Below, in pieces: positions 32,791 to 41,211 of a stretch of 64,000 bases of DNA (its first letter is position 1; each line of letters begins with the position of its first letter). Under the pieces are notes generated by a model. It worked only from the letters and a program-made list of their open reading frames with translations. It did no database searches and was not told the DNA's origin. The stretch is taken from assembly GCF_947494015.1 (NCBI RefSeq), contig NZ_CANLTL010000017.1, forward strand, positions 31,687 to 95,686, in the 5' to 3' direction. Source of the stretch: an uncultured Cellulomonas sp. GTDB taxonomy: Bacteria; Actinomycetota; Actinomycetes; Actinomycetales; Cellulomonadaceae. A program made the position numbers and the translations under genes.

Positions 32791-33808
32791 AGGTCGTCCA
32801 CCGCACGTCGACCGGGCGCCGCAGCCCCGGCAGCGGCATCGACCCGGCCTCGGCCTCGACCGCGGCCCGGGCGTCGTCGGGCAGCGGGTGCCACGGGCTC
32901 ACGGTCACGGTCTCGTCCGCGCGTCGCCAGGTGCCCACGACGTCGCCGTCGACCAGCACGGCGCCCGGCCAGACCCGGGGCGTCCACAGCTCCGATCGCC
33001 GACCGGCGTCGGGCACGACGAGCTCACGGTCCCGGCCCCACAGCAGCCAGAAGGCGTCCCCGCTCGGCAGCAGACGGGCGGGCGCCGTCGGCCCGGGCGC
33101 GGACCGGGCGTCGGGCTCGTCGCGGGACAGCAGCCACGCCTCGCCGACGTCGGTGCGCACGGGTGTCAGCTCGGGACGCAGCGCCTCGAAGGTCGCGGCG
33201 GCGGTGCGGGCCACCAGCCCCGCCCACCGGCCGAACCCGTCGGCGGTCGCGGGTCCCAGCACGTGCAGGTAGCGGCGGGCGAGCTCGTGCCGCGCGTCGA
33301 CGGGGTCGACGTCCGGGCGGGGGACGGTCCGGACCAGCGGCTGGCGGGCGCCGTCCCACCGGACCAGGACCCGTCCCGTCGTGGCCGCGTAGCGCAGCTG
33401 GTTGTGGTGCACGCCGAGCGCCCGGCCGGCGTCGCCGTACGGCATCTCGCGGCCGTCCAGCAGGGCGTCCAGCCGCTCGGCGAGGTCCTCCGCGAGCCGC
33501 CGGCGCGCCCCCGCGGTGGGGAGTCGGGCGAGCGAGAACACCGCCCGGTCGTGCTCGGCGACGGCATGGACGCTGAACCGCGGGCCCCACAGCTGCACGA
33601 GCGGGGGGTCGTGCCACGCCGACGACGTCGTGGCCGCCACCCGGGCATGCACCGACAGCAGCGCGGCGCGCGGGACGCTGTCGGCCAGGCCGGCCCACGC
33701 GGCGCGGGCGACGGCGTCGGGTCCCGCGGGCAGGCGCACGTCCAGGCCGCCGGCCCGGCGCCGGTGGGCCAGGACCTGGCCGCGGTCCAGGTGCAGTGCC
33801 GCCCCCAT
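32789..33808 (-). CDS. winged-helix DNA-binding domain protein (HTH_42/YcaQ-AlkX-like)
   Basis: A 339-residue protein of the actinobacterial group annotated as winged helix DNA-binding domain-containing. Telling segments are VPRAALLSVHARV, LVQLWGPRFSVHAV, RYLHVLGPATADGFGRWAGL and VLVDGDVVGTWRR. Related YcaQ/AlkX and AlkZ proteins are glycosylases that unhook DNA crosslinks. I cannot see the catalytic Q-x-Q/Q-x-D motif clearly, so a DNA-repair role is only a family-level possibility. ATG 33808 is the start. Confidence 0.78.
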   Translation of the reverse strand: MGAALHLDRGQVLAHRRRAGGLDVRLPAGPDAVARAAWAGLADSVPRAALLSVHARVAATTSSAWHDPPLVQLWGPRFSVHAVAEHDRAVFSLARLPTAGARRRLAEDLAERLDALLDGREMPYGDAGRALGVHHNQLRYAATTGRVLVRWDGARQPLVRTVPRPDVDPVDARHELARRYLHVLGPATADGFGRWAGLVARTAAATFEALRPELTPVRTDVGEAWLLSRDEPDARSAPGPTAPARLLPSGDAFWLLWGRDRELVVPDAGRRSELWTPRVWPGAVLVDGDVVGTWRRADETVTVSPWHPLPDDARAAVEAEAGSMPLPGLRRPVDVRWTT

Positions 33809-33954
33809 GCGTTCCCTCCCGGTCGCCGCGACCCACGGGCGCCCGGCGCCGGCGCGGCCCGGGAGCCGTGCGTGGAAGGGCCGGATCCGACGCTAGCGGG
33901 TGCACCGCCGGCCGATCCAGGCTCCCGGCGCCGCGCACCGGCCATACTCGTCCG

Positions 33955-34344
33955 GTGCCGACCACCCGGTGCCCATGCCTGAGCGGGGACACCTACGACG
34001 ACTGCTGCGGCCGCTTCCACACCGGGGCCGCCGAGGCGCCGACCGCCGAGCAGCTGATGCGCTCGCGGTACTCGGCCTTCGCCGTGGGCGACGTCGCCTA
34101 CCTGGAGCGGAGCTGGCACCCCGGCTCCCGTCCCGCCGGGCTGGAGCTCGACCCGGCGGTCCGCTGGACCCGGCTCGACGTCCTGGACGTGCACGGCGGC
34201 GGGCCGTTCGACACCGCCGGCACGGTCGAGTTCCGGGCGCACCACCGGCTCGACGGGGTCGCCGGTGACCAGCACGAGGTGAGCCGGTTCGTCCGGGAGC
34301 AGGGACGGTGGCTGTACGTGGGTCCGGTCGGCGTCACCGGCTGA
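33955..34344 (+). CDS. YchJ-family protein (SEC-C-like, UPF0225)
   Basis: A 129-residue protein beginning TRCPCLSGDTYDDCCGRFHTG, whose cysteine pairs form the N-terminal zinc site of the family. It continues with the conserved APTAEQLMRSRYSAFAVGDVAYLERSWHP and a cystatin-like fold (NTF2-like) ending GRWLYVGPVG. The GTG at 33955 gives the usual N terminus just before the zinc knuckle; the frame is open upstream without similarity. Function is unknown. It is divergent from the winged-helix gene. Confidence 0.88.
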   Translation: MPTTRCPCLSGDTYDDCCGRFHTGAAEAPTAEQLMRSRYSAFAVGDVAYLERSWHPGSRPAGLELDPAVRWTRLDVLDVHGGGPFDTAGTVEFRAHHRLDGVAGDQHEVSRFVREQGRWLYVGPVGVTG

Positions 34345-34556
34345 GCCGCCGACCCTTCGTCGCCCCGCGCAGACCCCGTGACCGGCGATGGGGCGAACGG
34401 GCCCGTCCGGTCACCGCGCGCACCTAGAGTCGGAGGACCGTCGGCGGGTCCGTCCGGCGGTGCGCCCCGACGGTGCCGCGGCGATCGCCGCGCGCCCGGG
34501 CGGGCGGCCCGCACTGCACCGCCTCCGCCCGCGGAGGCCCTGGCTCGAGGAGTCCC

Positions 34557-36185
34557 ATGGAGATCGCAGGTCCCGTCCTGATCGTCGCTGTGGCGGTCAT
34601 CGCCCTGCTGGTCCTCGCCTTCGTCGCGTTCGTCTACGCGAAGGTCCGGTTCAAGATCGCCACCCCCGACGAGGCGCTCATCATCACCGGGCGCAAGAGC
34701 GGGACGCCGGTGATCAACCCCGAGACCGGCGACGAGAGCACCGACCTGTCCGGCCAGCGCGTCGTCATCGGCGGCGGCACCTTCGTCAAGCCGGTCTTCG
34801 AGCAGGTGGTGCGGCTGTCGCTGGCCTCGCAGAGCTTCTCGGTCGCCGCCGAGGACGCCACGACCAAGAGCGGCGTCGGCGTCACCCTGCGCAGCATCGC
34901 GGTCGTCAAGGTCGGTGGCACCGAGCGGATGGTCCGGGCGGCCGCCCAGCGGTTCGCCGGCCGCAGCCAGGAGCAGGTCATCGAGCAGCAGACCAGCGAG
35001 GTCCTGGTCGGTGTGCTGCGCACCATCGCGGGCACCCTGACCGTCGAGTCGATCCTGTACGAGCGCCAGGAGTTCTCCAAGGAGGTCAAGGACATCGCCG
35101 TGCCGATGCTCGCCGAGCGAGGCCTCGTCCTGGAGAACTTCGAGATCCAGACCGTCGAGGACTCCGGCAACTACATCCGCAACCTCGGTCGTCCGCGGGC
35201 GGCGGCCGTGGCCCGCGACGCCGAGATCGCCGAGGCCCAGGCGCAGCAGGAGAGCACGCAGCGGTCCAACGAGGCGGCCGTGCAGATCGCCGAGTCGAAC
35301 AAGGCCCTCGCGCTGCGCAACTCCCAGATCCAGCAGGAGACCGCGCAGGCCCGCGCCGAGGCCGAGGCGGCTCAGGAGCGCGCCGAGGCCGAGGCCTCGC
35401 AGGCGGTGCTCGTCCAGCAGGAGCAGGTCGCCGTGCGCCGCGCCGCGCTGCGCGAGCAGGAGCTGCAGACCGAGGTCCGCAAGCCCGCCGAGGCGCGCAA
35501 GTACGAGCAGGCGCAGGAGGCCGACGCCCGCCGGTACGCGGCCGAGTCGGAGGCGGAGGCCGCCAAGACCGCCGCGATCCGCAAGGCCGAGGCCGAGGCG
35601 CAGCGCACCATCGCGCAGGCCGACGCGGAGGCGTCGGCGTCCCGGGCGCGCGCGGAGGCTGCGCTCGTCGAGCAGCAGCGCCGCGCGCAGGGTGCCCTCG
35701 CCCTGGCCAAGGCCGACGCCGACGGCGTCCAGGCCCGCGGTGAGGCGGAGGCCGCCGCGGAGCGCGCGAAGGGTGACGCGCGGGCGTCCGCGATCAAGGC
35801 CGAGTCGGACGCCTACCAGGCGTTCCCCGAGTCGGCGCGGCTGCAGATGGTGCTCGAGGCGCTGCCCAAGATGGCGCAGCCGTACGCCGACGCGCTCGGC
35901 AGCATCGACGACCTCACCATCATCGACCGGGACGGCGCCGCCCGGCTCACCGGCCAGGTCGCGACCGGTGTGCAGGAGCTCGCCAACCTGCTCAAGGCGC
36001 AGACCGGGGTGGACCTGCTCCAGCTCGTCCAGGGCCGCATGGCCGGAGACCAGCGCAGCGAGGTGCGGCCGTCGGCCGCACGGGTCGGTGCCGGCGCAGG
36101 CGGCGGTGCCGGCTCCGGTGGCGGGTCCGGTGCCGGTGGCGGCGCGGGCGCCGGGCGCGACGGCGGGGCTGAGCCGGCGAGCTAG
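34557..36185 (+). CDS. flotillin-like SPFH-domain protein
   Basis: A 542-residue membrane scaffold protein. One N-terminal helix (about 5-28) is followed by an SPFH domain (about 30-215, with ATPDEALIITGRK and KDIAVPMLAERGLVLENFEIQTV). A very long Ala/Glu/Arg coiled coil covers about 220-430, then a flotillin-type C-terminal region (LEALPKMAQPYADALGSIDDLTIIDRDG). The last 35 residues are a Gly/Ala/Ser tail not usual for the family. ATG 34557 follows GAGGAG. Flotillins organise membrane microdomains. The NfeD partner often found beside them is absent here. Confidence 0.92.
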   Translation: MEIAGPVLIVAVAVIALLVLAFVAFVYAKVRFKIATPDEALIITGRKSGTPVINPETGDESTDLSGQRVVIGGGTFVKPVFEQVVRLSLASQSFSVAAEDATTKSGVGVTLRSIAVVKVGGTERMVRAAAQRFAGRSQEQVIEQQTSEVLVGVLRTIAGTLTVESILYERQEFSKEVKDIAVPMLAERGLVLENFEIQTVEDSGNYIRNLGRPRAAAVARDAEIAEAQAQQESTQRSNEAAVQIAESNKALALRNSQIQQETAQARAEAEAAQERAEAEASQAVLVQQEQVAVRRAALREQELQTEVRKPAEARKYEQAQEADARRYAAESEAEAAKTAAIRKAEAEAQRTIAQADAEASASRARAEAALVEQQRRAQGALALAKADADGVQARGEAEAAAERAKGDARASAIKAESDAYQAFPESARLQMVLEALPKMAQPYADALGSIDDLTIIDRDGAARLTGQVATGVQELANLLKAQTGVDLLQLVQGRMAGDQRSEVRPSAARVGAGAGGGAGSGGGSGAGGGAGAGRDGGAEPAS

Positions 36186-36198
36186 ACGACCTCGGCCT

Positions 36199-36232
36199 GC
36201 CAGGCGCCGCACCGATCGGTGCGGTGCCTGGC
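36199..36232 (+). terminator. 15-bp hairpin after the flotillin gene
   Basis: The arms 36199-36213 and 36218-36232 pair at 14 of 15 positions, with one G-U, around the loop GATC. It starts 13 bases after the flotillin stop codon and lies between convergent genes. Confidence 0.8.
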
Positions 36233-36290
36233 GGGCTCCGGGGTGCCCGGCGCGGTGCCCCACGCGGGCCGGCACCCGGGCGGCCGCGGG

Positions 36291-37844
36291 TCAGCAGCGG
36301 ACCGGCGGCGCGAGGGACCGCTGCAGGTCCTCGCGCAGCAGCACCGGACGACCGCACACCTGCGCGACCACCCGGTAGCGGTCGGCGAGGAGGTCCCGCA
36401 GCCGCCCGTCGTCGTCGATGCCCCAGGAGTTCCACCCGTTGACGGCCACGAGCCAGGCCGGGGCGTCCGGCCCGGCGAGCGTGGCCCGCAGCAGGGCCTG
36501 GTCGCCGTCGAGCGTGCGCATCGGCACGCTCCACAGGTAGGGGTACGGGGTGGTCAGGTCGGCCGCCGCCAGGATCGACGGGTGGCCGTAGGCGACGACG
36601 GCGGTGTCGCCGGGCTCGGCCGAGGCCGCGAGCCACTCGCCGATGCGCTGCTGGAACCACACCCGCGGCACCGTCGCGTAGACCACCGTCGCCCCGACCG
36701 CCGCGACCACCGCGGTGACCACGACCACCCGGCCCCACCGCCGCGCCCACGTCCCCGCGCGGTCGCGGCGGCCGGCCAGCGCACCGACCGACAGCGCCGC
36801 GACCGGCGCCAGCTGCAGCGCGTACGACGGCCAGAAGCTGCCGCCGGCCACCATCGCCGCCAGGCCGGCCGGCACCATCGCGAGGACGGCCAGCCCCTCG
36901 GCAGACCGCCGCAGCGCGCGGTCCCGGCCGGCGGCCCAGCACCACGTCGCCACCGCACCGGCCAGGCCGGTGACCACGGTGAGTGCGACCAGCTGGCCGG
37001 CCCGCACCAGGGTCGCGTGGGGACGCGCCGACCAGATGACGTCCAGCGCGTCGCCGCGCATGCCGACCAGGTCGCGCCAGAGCGTCCCCGCGTCGGTCCC
37101 CGACGCCACGAGCGGGACGAGGGCCGCCGCCGTGGCGAGCAGCGCACCCGCGCCGGCCGACGCCGCCAGCGCGAGCGCACGCCGGCGGGCCGGCCCGCCG
37201 CGCCACGCCCCGACCGCCACGAGCACCGCCACCACGACGACGCCCTCGAGGGCGCTCTGCTTGACCAGCAGGGCGCCGGCGGCGAGCGCGCCGGCGAGTG
37301 CGCCCACAGCGGCGGCACGGCCGGGTGAGCCGGCGGCCCACGCCGCCAGGGCGCAGGCCACCGAGGCCATCACCAGCACGGTCGCGAACAGCTCGCCGTC
37401 GGCCTGGTCCGCCGCGAGCGCCGGGGAGCACACCAGCCCGGCGCCGACCACGGCCGCCCAGCGGGCCCCGGCCGGTCCGCCGAGCCGTGCGCCGGCGTGC
37501 CAGGCGGCGACCACGAACACCACCGCGAACGGGATCGCCAGCAGCCGGATGGCGCCGTCCCACCCGGACAGCGCGGCCACCCGGAAGATGGCCAGCAGCA
37601 GCGGCGGGCGGTCGACGAACAGGTCCCCGTACAGGAACTCGCCCCCGGCGTGCCAGTGCCGTGCGGCGAGCAGGTAGCCGCCCTCGTCGTTGCGCAGGGG
37701 CTGCCACACCGACGGCAGCCGCGCGAGCACCACGGCGAGGCACACCGCGAGCAGCGTGCGGCGCGGGGCCGTTGCCCGTGGGCGCCCCGGCGGGCGGCGT
37801 CGCGCCCACCCGTCGCCCACGGCGGCGCGGCTCAGGACGGTCAC
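36291..37844 (-). CDS. GT39/PMT-like integral membrane glycosyltransferase
   Basis: A 517-residue polytopic protein with about 11-12 hydrophobic segments. The first extracytoplasmic loop carries RNDEGGYLLAARHWHAGGEFLYGDLFVDRPPLLLAIF, in which D53/E54 match the catalytic acidic pair of the GT-C/PMT superfamily. The C-terminal 130 residues are soluble and probably outside. Such enzymes move a sugar from a polyprenyl-phosphate donor onto lipid, wall or protein acceptors. The GTG at 37844 is preferred over ATG 37955 because the upstream residues (RRRSRKQRPGEGD) are unlike a family N terminus. It is divergent from the DUF2784 gene. Confidence 0.8.
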   Translation of the reverse strand: MTVLSRAAVGDGWARRRPPGRPRATAPRRTLLAVCLAVVLARLPSVWQPLRNDEGGYLLAARHWHAGGEFLYGDLFVDRPPLLLAIFRVAALSGWDGAIRLLAIPFAVVFVVAAWHAGARLGGPAGARWAAVVGAGLVCSPALAADQADGELFATVLVMASVACALAAWAAGSPGRAAAVGALAGALAAGALLVKQSALEGVVVVAVLVAVGAWRGGPARRRALALAASAGAGALLATAAALVPLVASGTDAGTLWRDLVGMRGDALDVIWSARPHATLVRAGQLVALTVVTGLAGAVATWCWAAGRDRALRRSAEGLAVLAMVPAGLAAMVAGGSFWPSYALQLAPVAALSVGALAGRRDRAGTWARRWGRVVVVTAVVAAVGATVVYATVPRVWFQQRIGEWLAASAEPGDTAVVAYGHPSILAAADLTTPYPYLWSVPMRTLDGDQALLRATLAGPDAPAWLVAVNGWNSWGIDDDGRLRDLLADRYRVVAQVCGRPVLLREDLQRSLAPPVRC

Positions 37845-37959
37845 CGTCCCAGTCAAGCCGCTCGGCCCGCCGCGCAGGTGCCGATCGCCGGACGGGGCCC
37901 GGTCGCCCTCACCCGGGCGCTGCTTCCGGCTCCGGCGGCGCGGTGCCATAGTCACCGGT

Positions 37960-38376
37960 GTGGCAGCGCTCCTCGCGGCCGACGCCGTCGTCGTCGTCCA
38001 TCTCGCCTACCTCGGGTACGCCGCGGTGGGCGGCTTCCTCGCGCTGCGCAACCGCGCCTGGCTGTGGCCGCACCTGGCCTCGACGGTCTGGTCCTTCGTC
38101 GTCACCCTCACCGCGGTCGGCTGCCCGCTGACCGCGGTCGAGAAGTGGCTGCTCGCCGTCGCCGAGCGTCCGGTCTACCGGGGCAGCTTCACCGCGCACT
38201 ACCTGCGCGACGTGCTGTACCCGGCGCCGTGGGAGACCGCAGTCTGGGTCTCCATGATGGGACTGGCGATCACCTCCTACGTGCTGCTCGCGGTGCGGAC
38301 GGTGCGCGCCCGCCGGGTGGCCGGGCAGCCGCCCGGGGCCGCGGTGGGCGACGACGCGTCCCGGGCGATCGCGTGA
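37960..38376 (+). CDS. DUF2784 small membrane protein
   Basis: A 138-residue protein with four hydrophobic segments. The family pattern CPLTAVEKWLLAVAERPVYRGSF, then AHYLRDVLYP, is clear. Its function is not known. The GTG at 37960 starts just before the first helix (AALLAADAVVVVHLAY). It is followed after 13 bases by another rightward gene and is probably co-transcribed with it. Confidence 0.85.
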   Translation: MAALLAADAVVVVHLAYLGYAAVGGFLALRNRAWLWPHLASTVWSFVVTLTAVGCPLTAVEKWLLAVAERPVYRGSFTAHYLRDVLYPAPWETAVWVSMMGLAITSYVLLAVRTVRARRVAGQPPGAAVGDDASRAIA

Positions 38377-38389
38377 GCGGTCCGGCGCC

Positions 38390-39403
38390 GTGGGCGACGC
38401 CCGGGTGAGCACCGCCGGTCGGCTGACGCTGCGCACGACGCTGCGCCCACGGCGCGTGGCGTCGCTGGCCCGGCGTGCGCGGCGGGTCGGGCTGGACGGC
38501 GTGCTCGCCGCCCTGGACCGGGAGGCCGTGCCCTGCCCGGTGCCGGGTACGGCGGCCGGGCCCGGCTACACCTGGGCGCCGGCCGACGCGGACGACCCGG
38601 GGTGGATGCCGCAGGGCGTGGCCACCACCCGCGGCGGCGGCGTGCTGCTGGTCGCCTGGTACTCCCGTCGGCGCCGCGGTCGCACGGCCGGCACCCGCGT
38701 CACGGTGGTGGACCTGCGTGACCGGGACCGCGTGCGCTACCGGCACGTCCTCCTGGTCCGCCCGCGGCCGTGGGCGGCGGTCACCGGTGCGGGGCGCGTC
38801 GCGGTCCACGCCGGCGGACTGGCCGTGGTGGGGGACCTGCTCTACGTCGCCGACACCGTCCGGGGCGTGCGGCTGTTCGGGCTCGACGACGTGCTGCGGA
38901 TGCCCGACGGCACCGACGTCCTGCCACAGACGGGGCACCTCCATCAGCGGGTGCTGCCGGGGACGGCGCCGCTGCGCTGGTCCTTCCTCGGGGTGGGCCG
39001 CGTGCACGGCGAGCTCAGCCTGGTGGCCGGGGAGTACGGGCGGCGGGGCACCCGGCCACGGCTCGTGCGCCACGCCCTGGACGAGGTGACCGGGCTGCCG
39101 GTCGCGGGGGCCCGGGGACGCGCCCGCCCGCCGCAGGTGCACGCCCAGCAGCCGCACCGCATGCAGGGCGTGGCCGTCCACGACGACCTGTGGGTCGCGA
39201 CCAGCAGCACCGGCGAGGGCAGCCCCGGCGACCTGTACGTGGGGGCGCCCGGCGCGTTCCGCCGGCACCGGGGCGTGCTGCCCACCGGCCCGGAGGACCT
39301 CGCGTGGTCGGTGCCGGGTCGGGTGGCGTGGTCCGTGACGGAGTGGCCCGGCCGGCGGTGGGTCTTCCCGATCGACGTCGCGCGATGGGTGCGCCCGGAC
39401 TGA
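38390..39403 (+). CDS. unknown 337-residue protein, probably beta-propeller-like
   Basis: I do not recognise a named family. The sequence has repeated short beta-type segments around GVATTRGGGVLLVAWY, VAVHAGGLAVVGDLLYVADT, MQGVAVHDDLWVATSSTG and PTGPEDLAWSVPGRVAWSV. These suggest a propeller of about six weak blades, without a signal peptide or catalytic motif. Two in-frame GTG codons (38390 and 38405) compete as start, neither with a clear ribosome site. It follows the DUF2784 gene by 13 bases. Confidence 0.65.
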   Translation: MGDARVSTAGRLTLRTTLRPRRVASLARRARRVGLDGVLAALDREAVPCPVPGTAAGPGYTWAPADADDPGWMPQGVATTRGGGVLLVAWYSRRRRGRTAGTRVTVVDLRDRDRVRYRHVLLVRPRPWAAVTGAGRVAVHAGGLAVVGDLLYVADTVRGVRLFGLDDVLRMPDGTDVLPQTGHLHQRVLPGTAPLRWSFLGVGRVHGELSLVAGEYGRRGTRPRLVRHALDEVTGLPVAGARGRARPPQVHAQQPHRMQGVAVHDDLWVATSSTGEGSPGDLYVGAPGAFRRHRGVLPTGPEDLAWSVPGRVAWSVTEWPGRRWVFPIDVARWVRPD

Positions 39404-39467
39404 TCCGGCGGCTCGCCCGACCAGCCACGTGACGGACCCGGCGGTGCCAGGGACCGACCCGTGTGGC

Positions 39468-40232
39468 TCAGGACACCGCTCGCCGCGTGCCCGGCCCCGC
39501 AGTCTCCGGCCCCGCGGTCCCCGGCCCCGCGGTCCCCGGCCCCGCCGACAGCCTGTCCCGGAGCGTCGTCGGATCGGAGATGTGAGCGGTCATGATCGCC
39601 GCGGCGCGGTCGCCGTCGTGCGCAGCCAGCGCCTCGACGAGGTCGCGGTGGTCGCGGGCGCTGCGAGCACGGTCCCCGCCGGACGAGCGGACCAGCGCCG
39701 CGAGGTAGAAGGCGCTGATCTGGCGGAGGTTCTCCAGGATCGCCGCCAGCTGGGGCGAGCGGGCGGCGTCGATGACGGCGAGGTGGAAGGCCCGGTTCGC
39801 CTCGAGCCACGCCTGGTGGTCGCCCGCCCGCTCCATGTCCTGCTCGAGGGCGCGGAGGCCGTCCAGGTCGTCGGCGGTGACACGCTCGGCGGCTCGCCGC
39901 GCGGCGATGGGCTCCAAGGCCAGCCGCAGCTCGTGGATCTCGATCGCCTCGTCGACGTCCAGCGCACGCACCGTCGCCGCGCGGTGCGGGTCGAAGCTGA
40001 TCAGTCCCTCCGCGATGAGGTCGCGCATCGCCTCGCGGACCGGGGTGACGCTGGTGCCCAGGCGCCCCGCGATCTCCGTCTGCACGAGCTTGGCGCCCGG
40101 TGGGTAGGTGCCGTCGAAGATCGCCACCCGCAAGCGGTCGCGCACCCACTCATGCGCCGTCCGGAACCGCTCACCGCCACCTCGCCCCGCCGGCCGCCCG
40201 GCGCCGGTCGCGCGCCTGCCGTTGGTCACCAT
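39468..40232 (-). CDS. GntR-family regulator, FadR/FCD type
   Basis: A 254-residue regulator. The N-terminal winged helix (FRTAHEWVRDRLRVAIFDGTYPPGAKLVQTEIAGRLGTSVTPVREAMRDL) is canonical, followed by an all-helical FCD domain with metal-binding histidines (FHLAVIDAA, RDHRDLVEAL, HDGDRAAAIMTAHI). ATG 40232 follows GGAGGCGAC. The C terminus ends in a five-residue repeat (GPGTA) encoded by a 15-bp tandem repeat. It is divergent from the ABC/amidohydrolase operon, and palindromes lie in the gap between, so it most likely represses that operon. Confidence 0.9.
   Translation of the reverse strand: MVTNGRRATGAGRPAGRGGGERFRTAHEWVRDRLRVAIFDGTYPPGAKLVQTEIAGRLGTSVTPVREAMRDLIAEGLISFDPHRAATVRALDVDEAIEIHELRLALEPIAARRAAERVTADDLDGLRALEQDMERAGDHQAWLEANRAFHLAVIDAARSPQLAAILENLRQISAFYLAALVRSSGGDRARSARDHRDLVEALAAHDGDRAAAIMTAHISDPTTLRDRLSAGPGTAGPGTAGPETAGPGTRRAVS
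39491..39546. repeat. 15-bp in-frame tandem repeat in the GntR C terminus
   Basis: Units CCGGCCCCGC(A/G)GT(C/T)(C/T) start at 39491, 39506 and 39521, and a partial fourth starts at 39536. The second and third units are identical. On the coding strand each unit gives Gly-Pro-Gly/Glu-Thr-Ala, so copy-number changes would keep the frame. Confidence 0.85.
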
Positions 40233-40323
40233 GTCGCCTCCGGGTCCGGGGCATCCCGGCCAGGGGCGCCGCAGCTGATACATCGCCGTTACGTGCGGCA
40301 CACGGTTGGGAAACCCGGAGCCC

Positions 40324-40347
40324 GTAGACCTGTCTACAGGATATAGA
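40324..40347 (+). promoter_or_regulatory. operator palindromes and -10 of the NitT/TauT-type operon
   Basis: Two overlapping palindromes are present: GTAGACCTGTCTAC (40324-40337) and CCTGTCTACAGG (40329-40340). A -10-like TATAGA follows at 40342-40347, about 20 bases before the ribosome site of the ATPase gene. The gap between the divergent GntR gene and the operon is only 136 bp, so GntR is the likely ligand. Confidence 0.65.
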
Positions 40348-40368
40348 AACCGACCGAAGGAGCGCACG

Positions 40369-41211
40369 ATGGCTGTTCTGGCACAGACCCGAGTGGCGGC
40401 TGGGCCCCAGGTGGCCCCGGGACCACAGCTCGTGGTGGAGCACGTGCACCGGACGTTCCCCACCCGAGAGGGAGAAGCGGTCCAAGCGCTGGTCGACGCC
40501 GACCTGTCCGTGCGGCCGGGGGAGTTCATCTCGCTGATCGGCCCGAGCGGGTGTGGCAAGAGCACCTTGTTCAACCTCATCGCCGGGCTGGACGCCCCCA
40601 CGACCGGGCGGATCCTCATCGACGGCGTCGACCGGTCCGGTCAGCAGGGACTGGTCGGGTACATGCTCCAGAAGGACCTTCTGCTGCCGTGGCGCACGGT
40701 GCTGGAGAACGTCGTCCTCGGCCTGGAGATCAGCGGAGTCCGGAAGAAGGCCGCGCACGGGATCGCTCGTCCGCTGCTGGCCACCTACGGCCTGGGCGGC
40801 TTCGAGAGCCACTACCCCACCCAGCTGTCCGGTGGCATGAAGCAGCGGGTGGCGCTGCTGCGGACCATCCTCTTCAACCGCGACATCATCCTGCTCGACG
40901 AGCCGTTCGGAGCCCTCGACGCGCAGACCCGCGAGCGCATGCAGGAGTGGCTGCTGGACCTGTGGGACGACTTCCACAAGACCGTCCTGTTCGTCACCCA
41001 CGACATCGACGAGGCCATCTACCTCTCCGACCGCGTCTTCGTGATGTCGGCCCGCCCCGGCCGGATCGTCGCCAGCTTCGACGTCGGGCTGGACCGACCG
41101 CGCAAGCCGTCCGTCGTCACCAGCGCGGAGTTCGTGCGGATCAAGGCCGACGCGCGCGAGCTGCTCAACGGCGCGCACGCGGCACACGTGCGACCCGGGA
41201 AGGCGGCGTGA
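40369..41211 (+). CDS. ABC transporter ATP-binding protein (TauB/SsuB/NrtD type)
   Basis: A 280-residue ATPase. Walker A is GPSGCGKST, the Q-loop is in YMLQKDLLLPWRTVLENV, the signature is QLSGGMKQRVALLRTI, and Walker B is IILLDEPFGALDAQTR, followed by the switch histidine in FVTHDIDEAIYLSDRV. The LLPWRTVLEN and DEAIYLSDRV wording is typical of nitrate/sulfonate/bicarbonate (NitT/TauT) importers. ATG 40369 follows a GAAGGAG ribosome site. It is the first gene of a five-gene operon. Confidence 0.95.
   Translation: MAVLAQTRVAAGPQVAPGPQLVVEHVHRTFPTREGEAVQALVDADLSVRPGEFISLIGPSGCGKSTLFNLIAGLDAPTTGRILIDGVDRSGQQGLVGYMLQKDLLLPWRTVLENVVLGLEISGVRKKAAHGIARPLLATYGLGGFESHYPTQLSGGMKQRVALLRTILFNRDIILLDEPFGALDAQTRERMQEWLLDLWDDFHKTVLFVTHDIDEAIYLSDRVFVMSARPGRIVASFDVGLDRPRKPSVVTSAEFVRIKADARELLNGAHAAHVRPGKAA

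Noticed and set aside
32789..33808. Calling the winged-helix protein a DNA crosslink glycosylase
   Set aside because: The family link to YcaQ/AlkZ is real but I could not identify the catalytic Q-x-Q/Q-x-D motif, so only the domain name is given.
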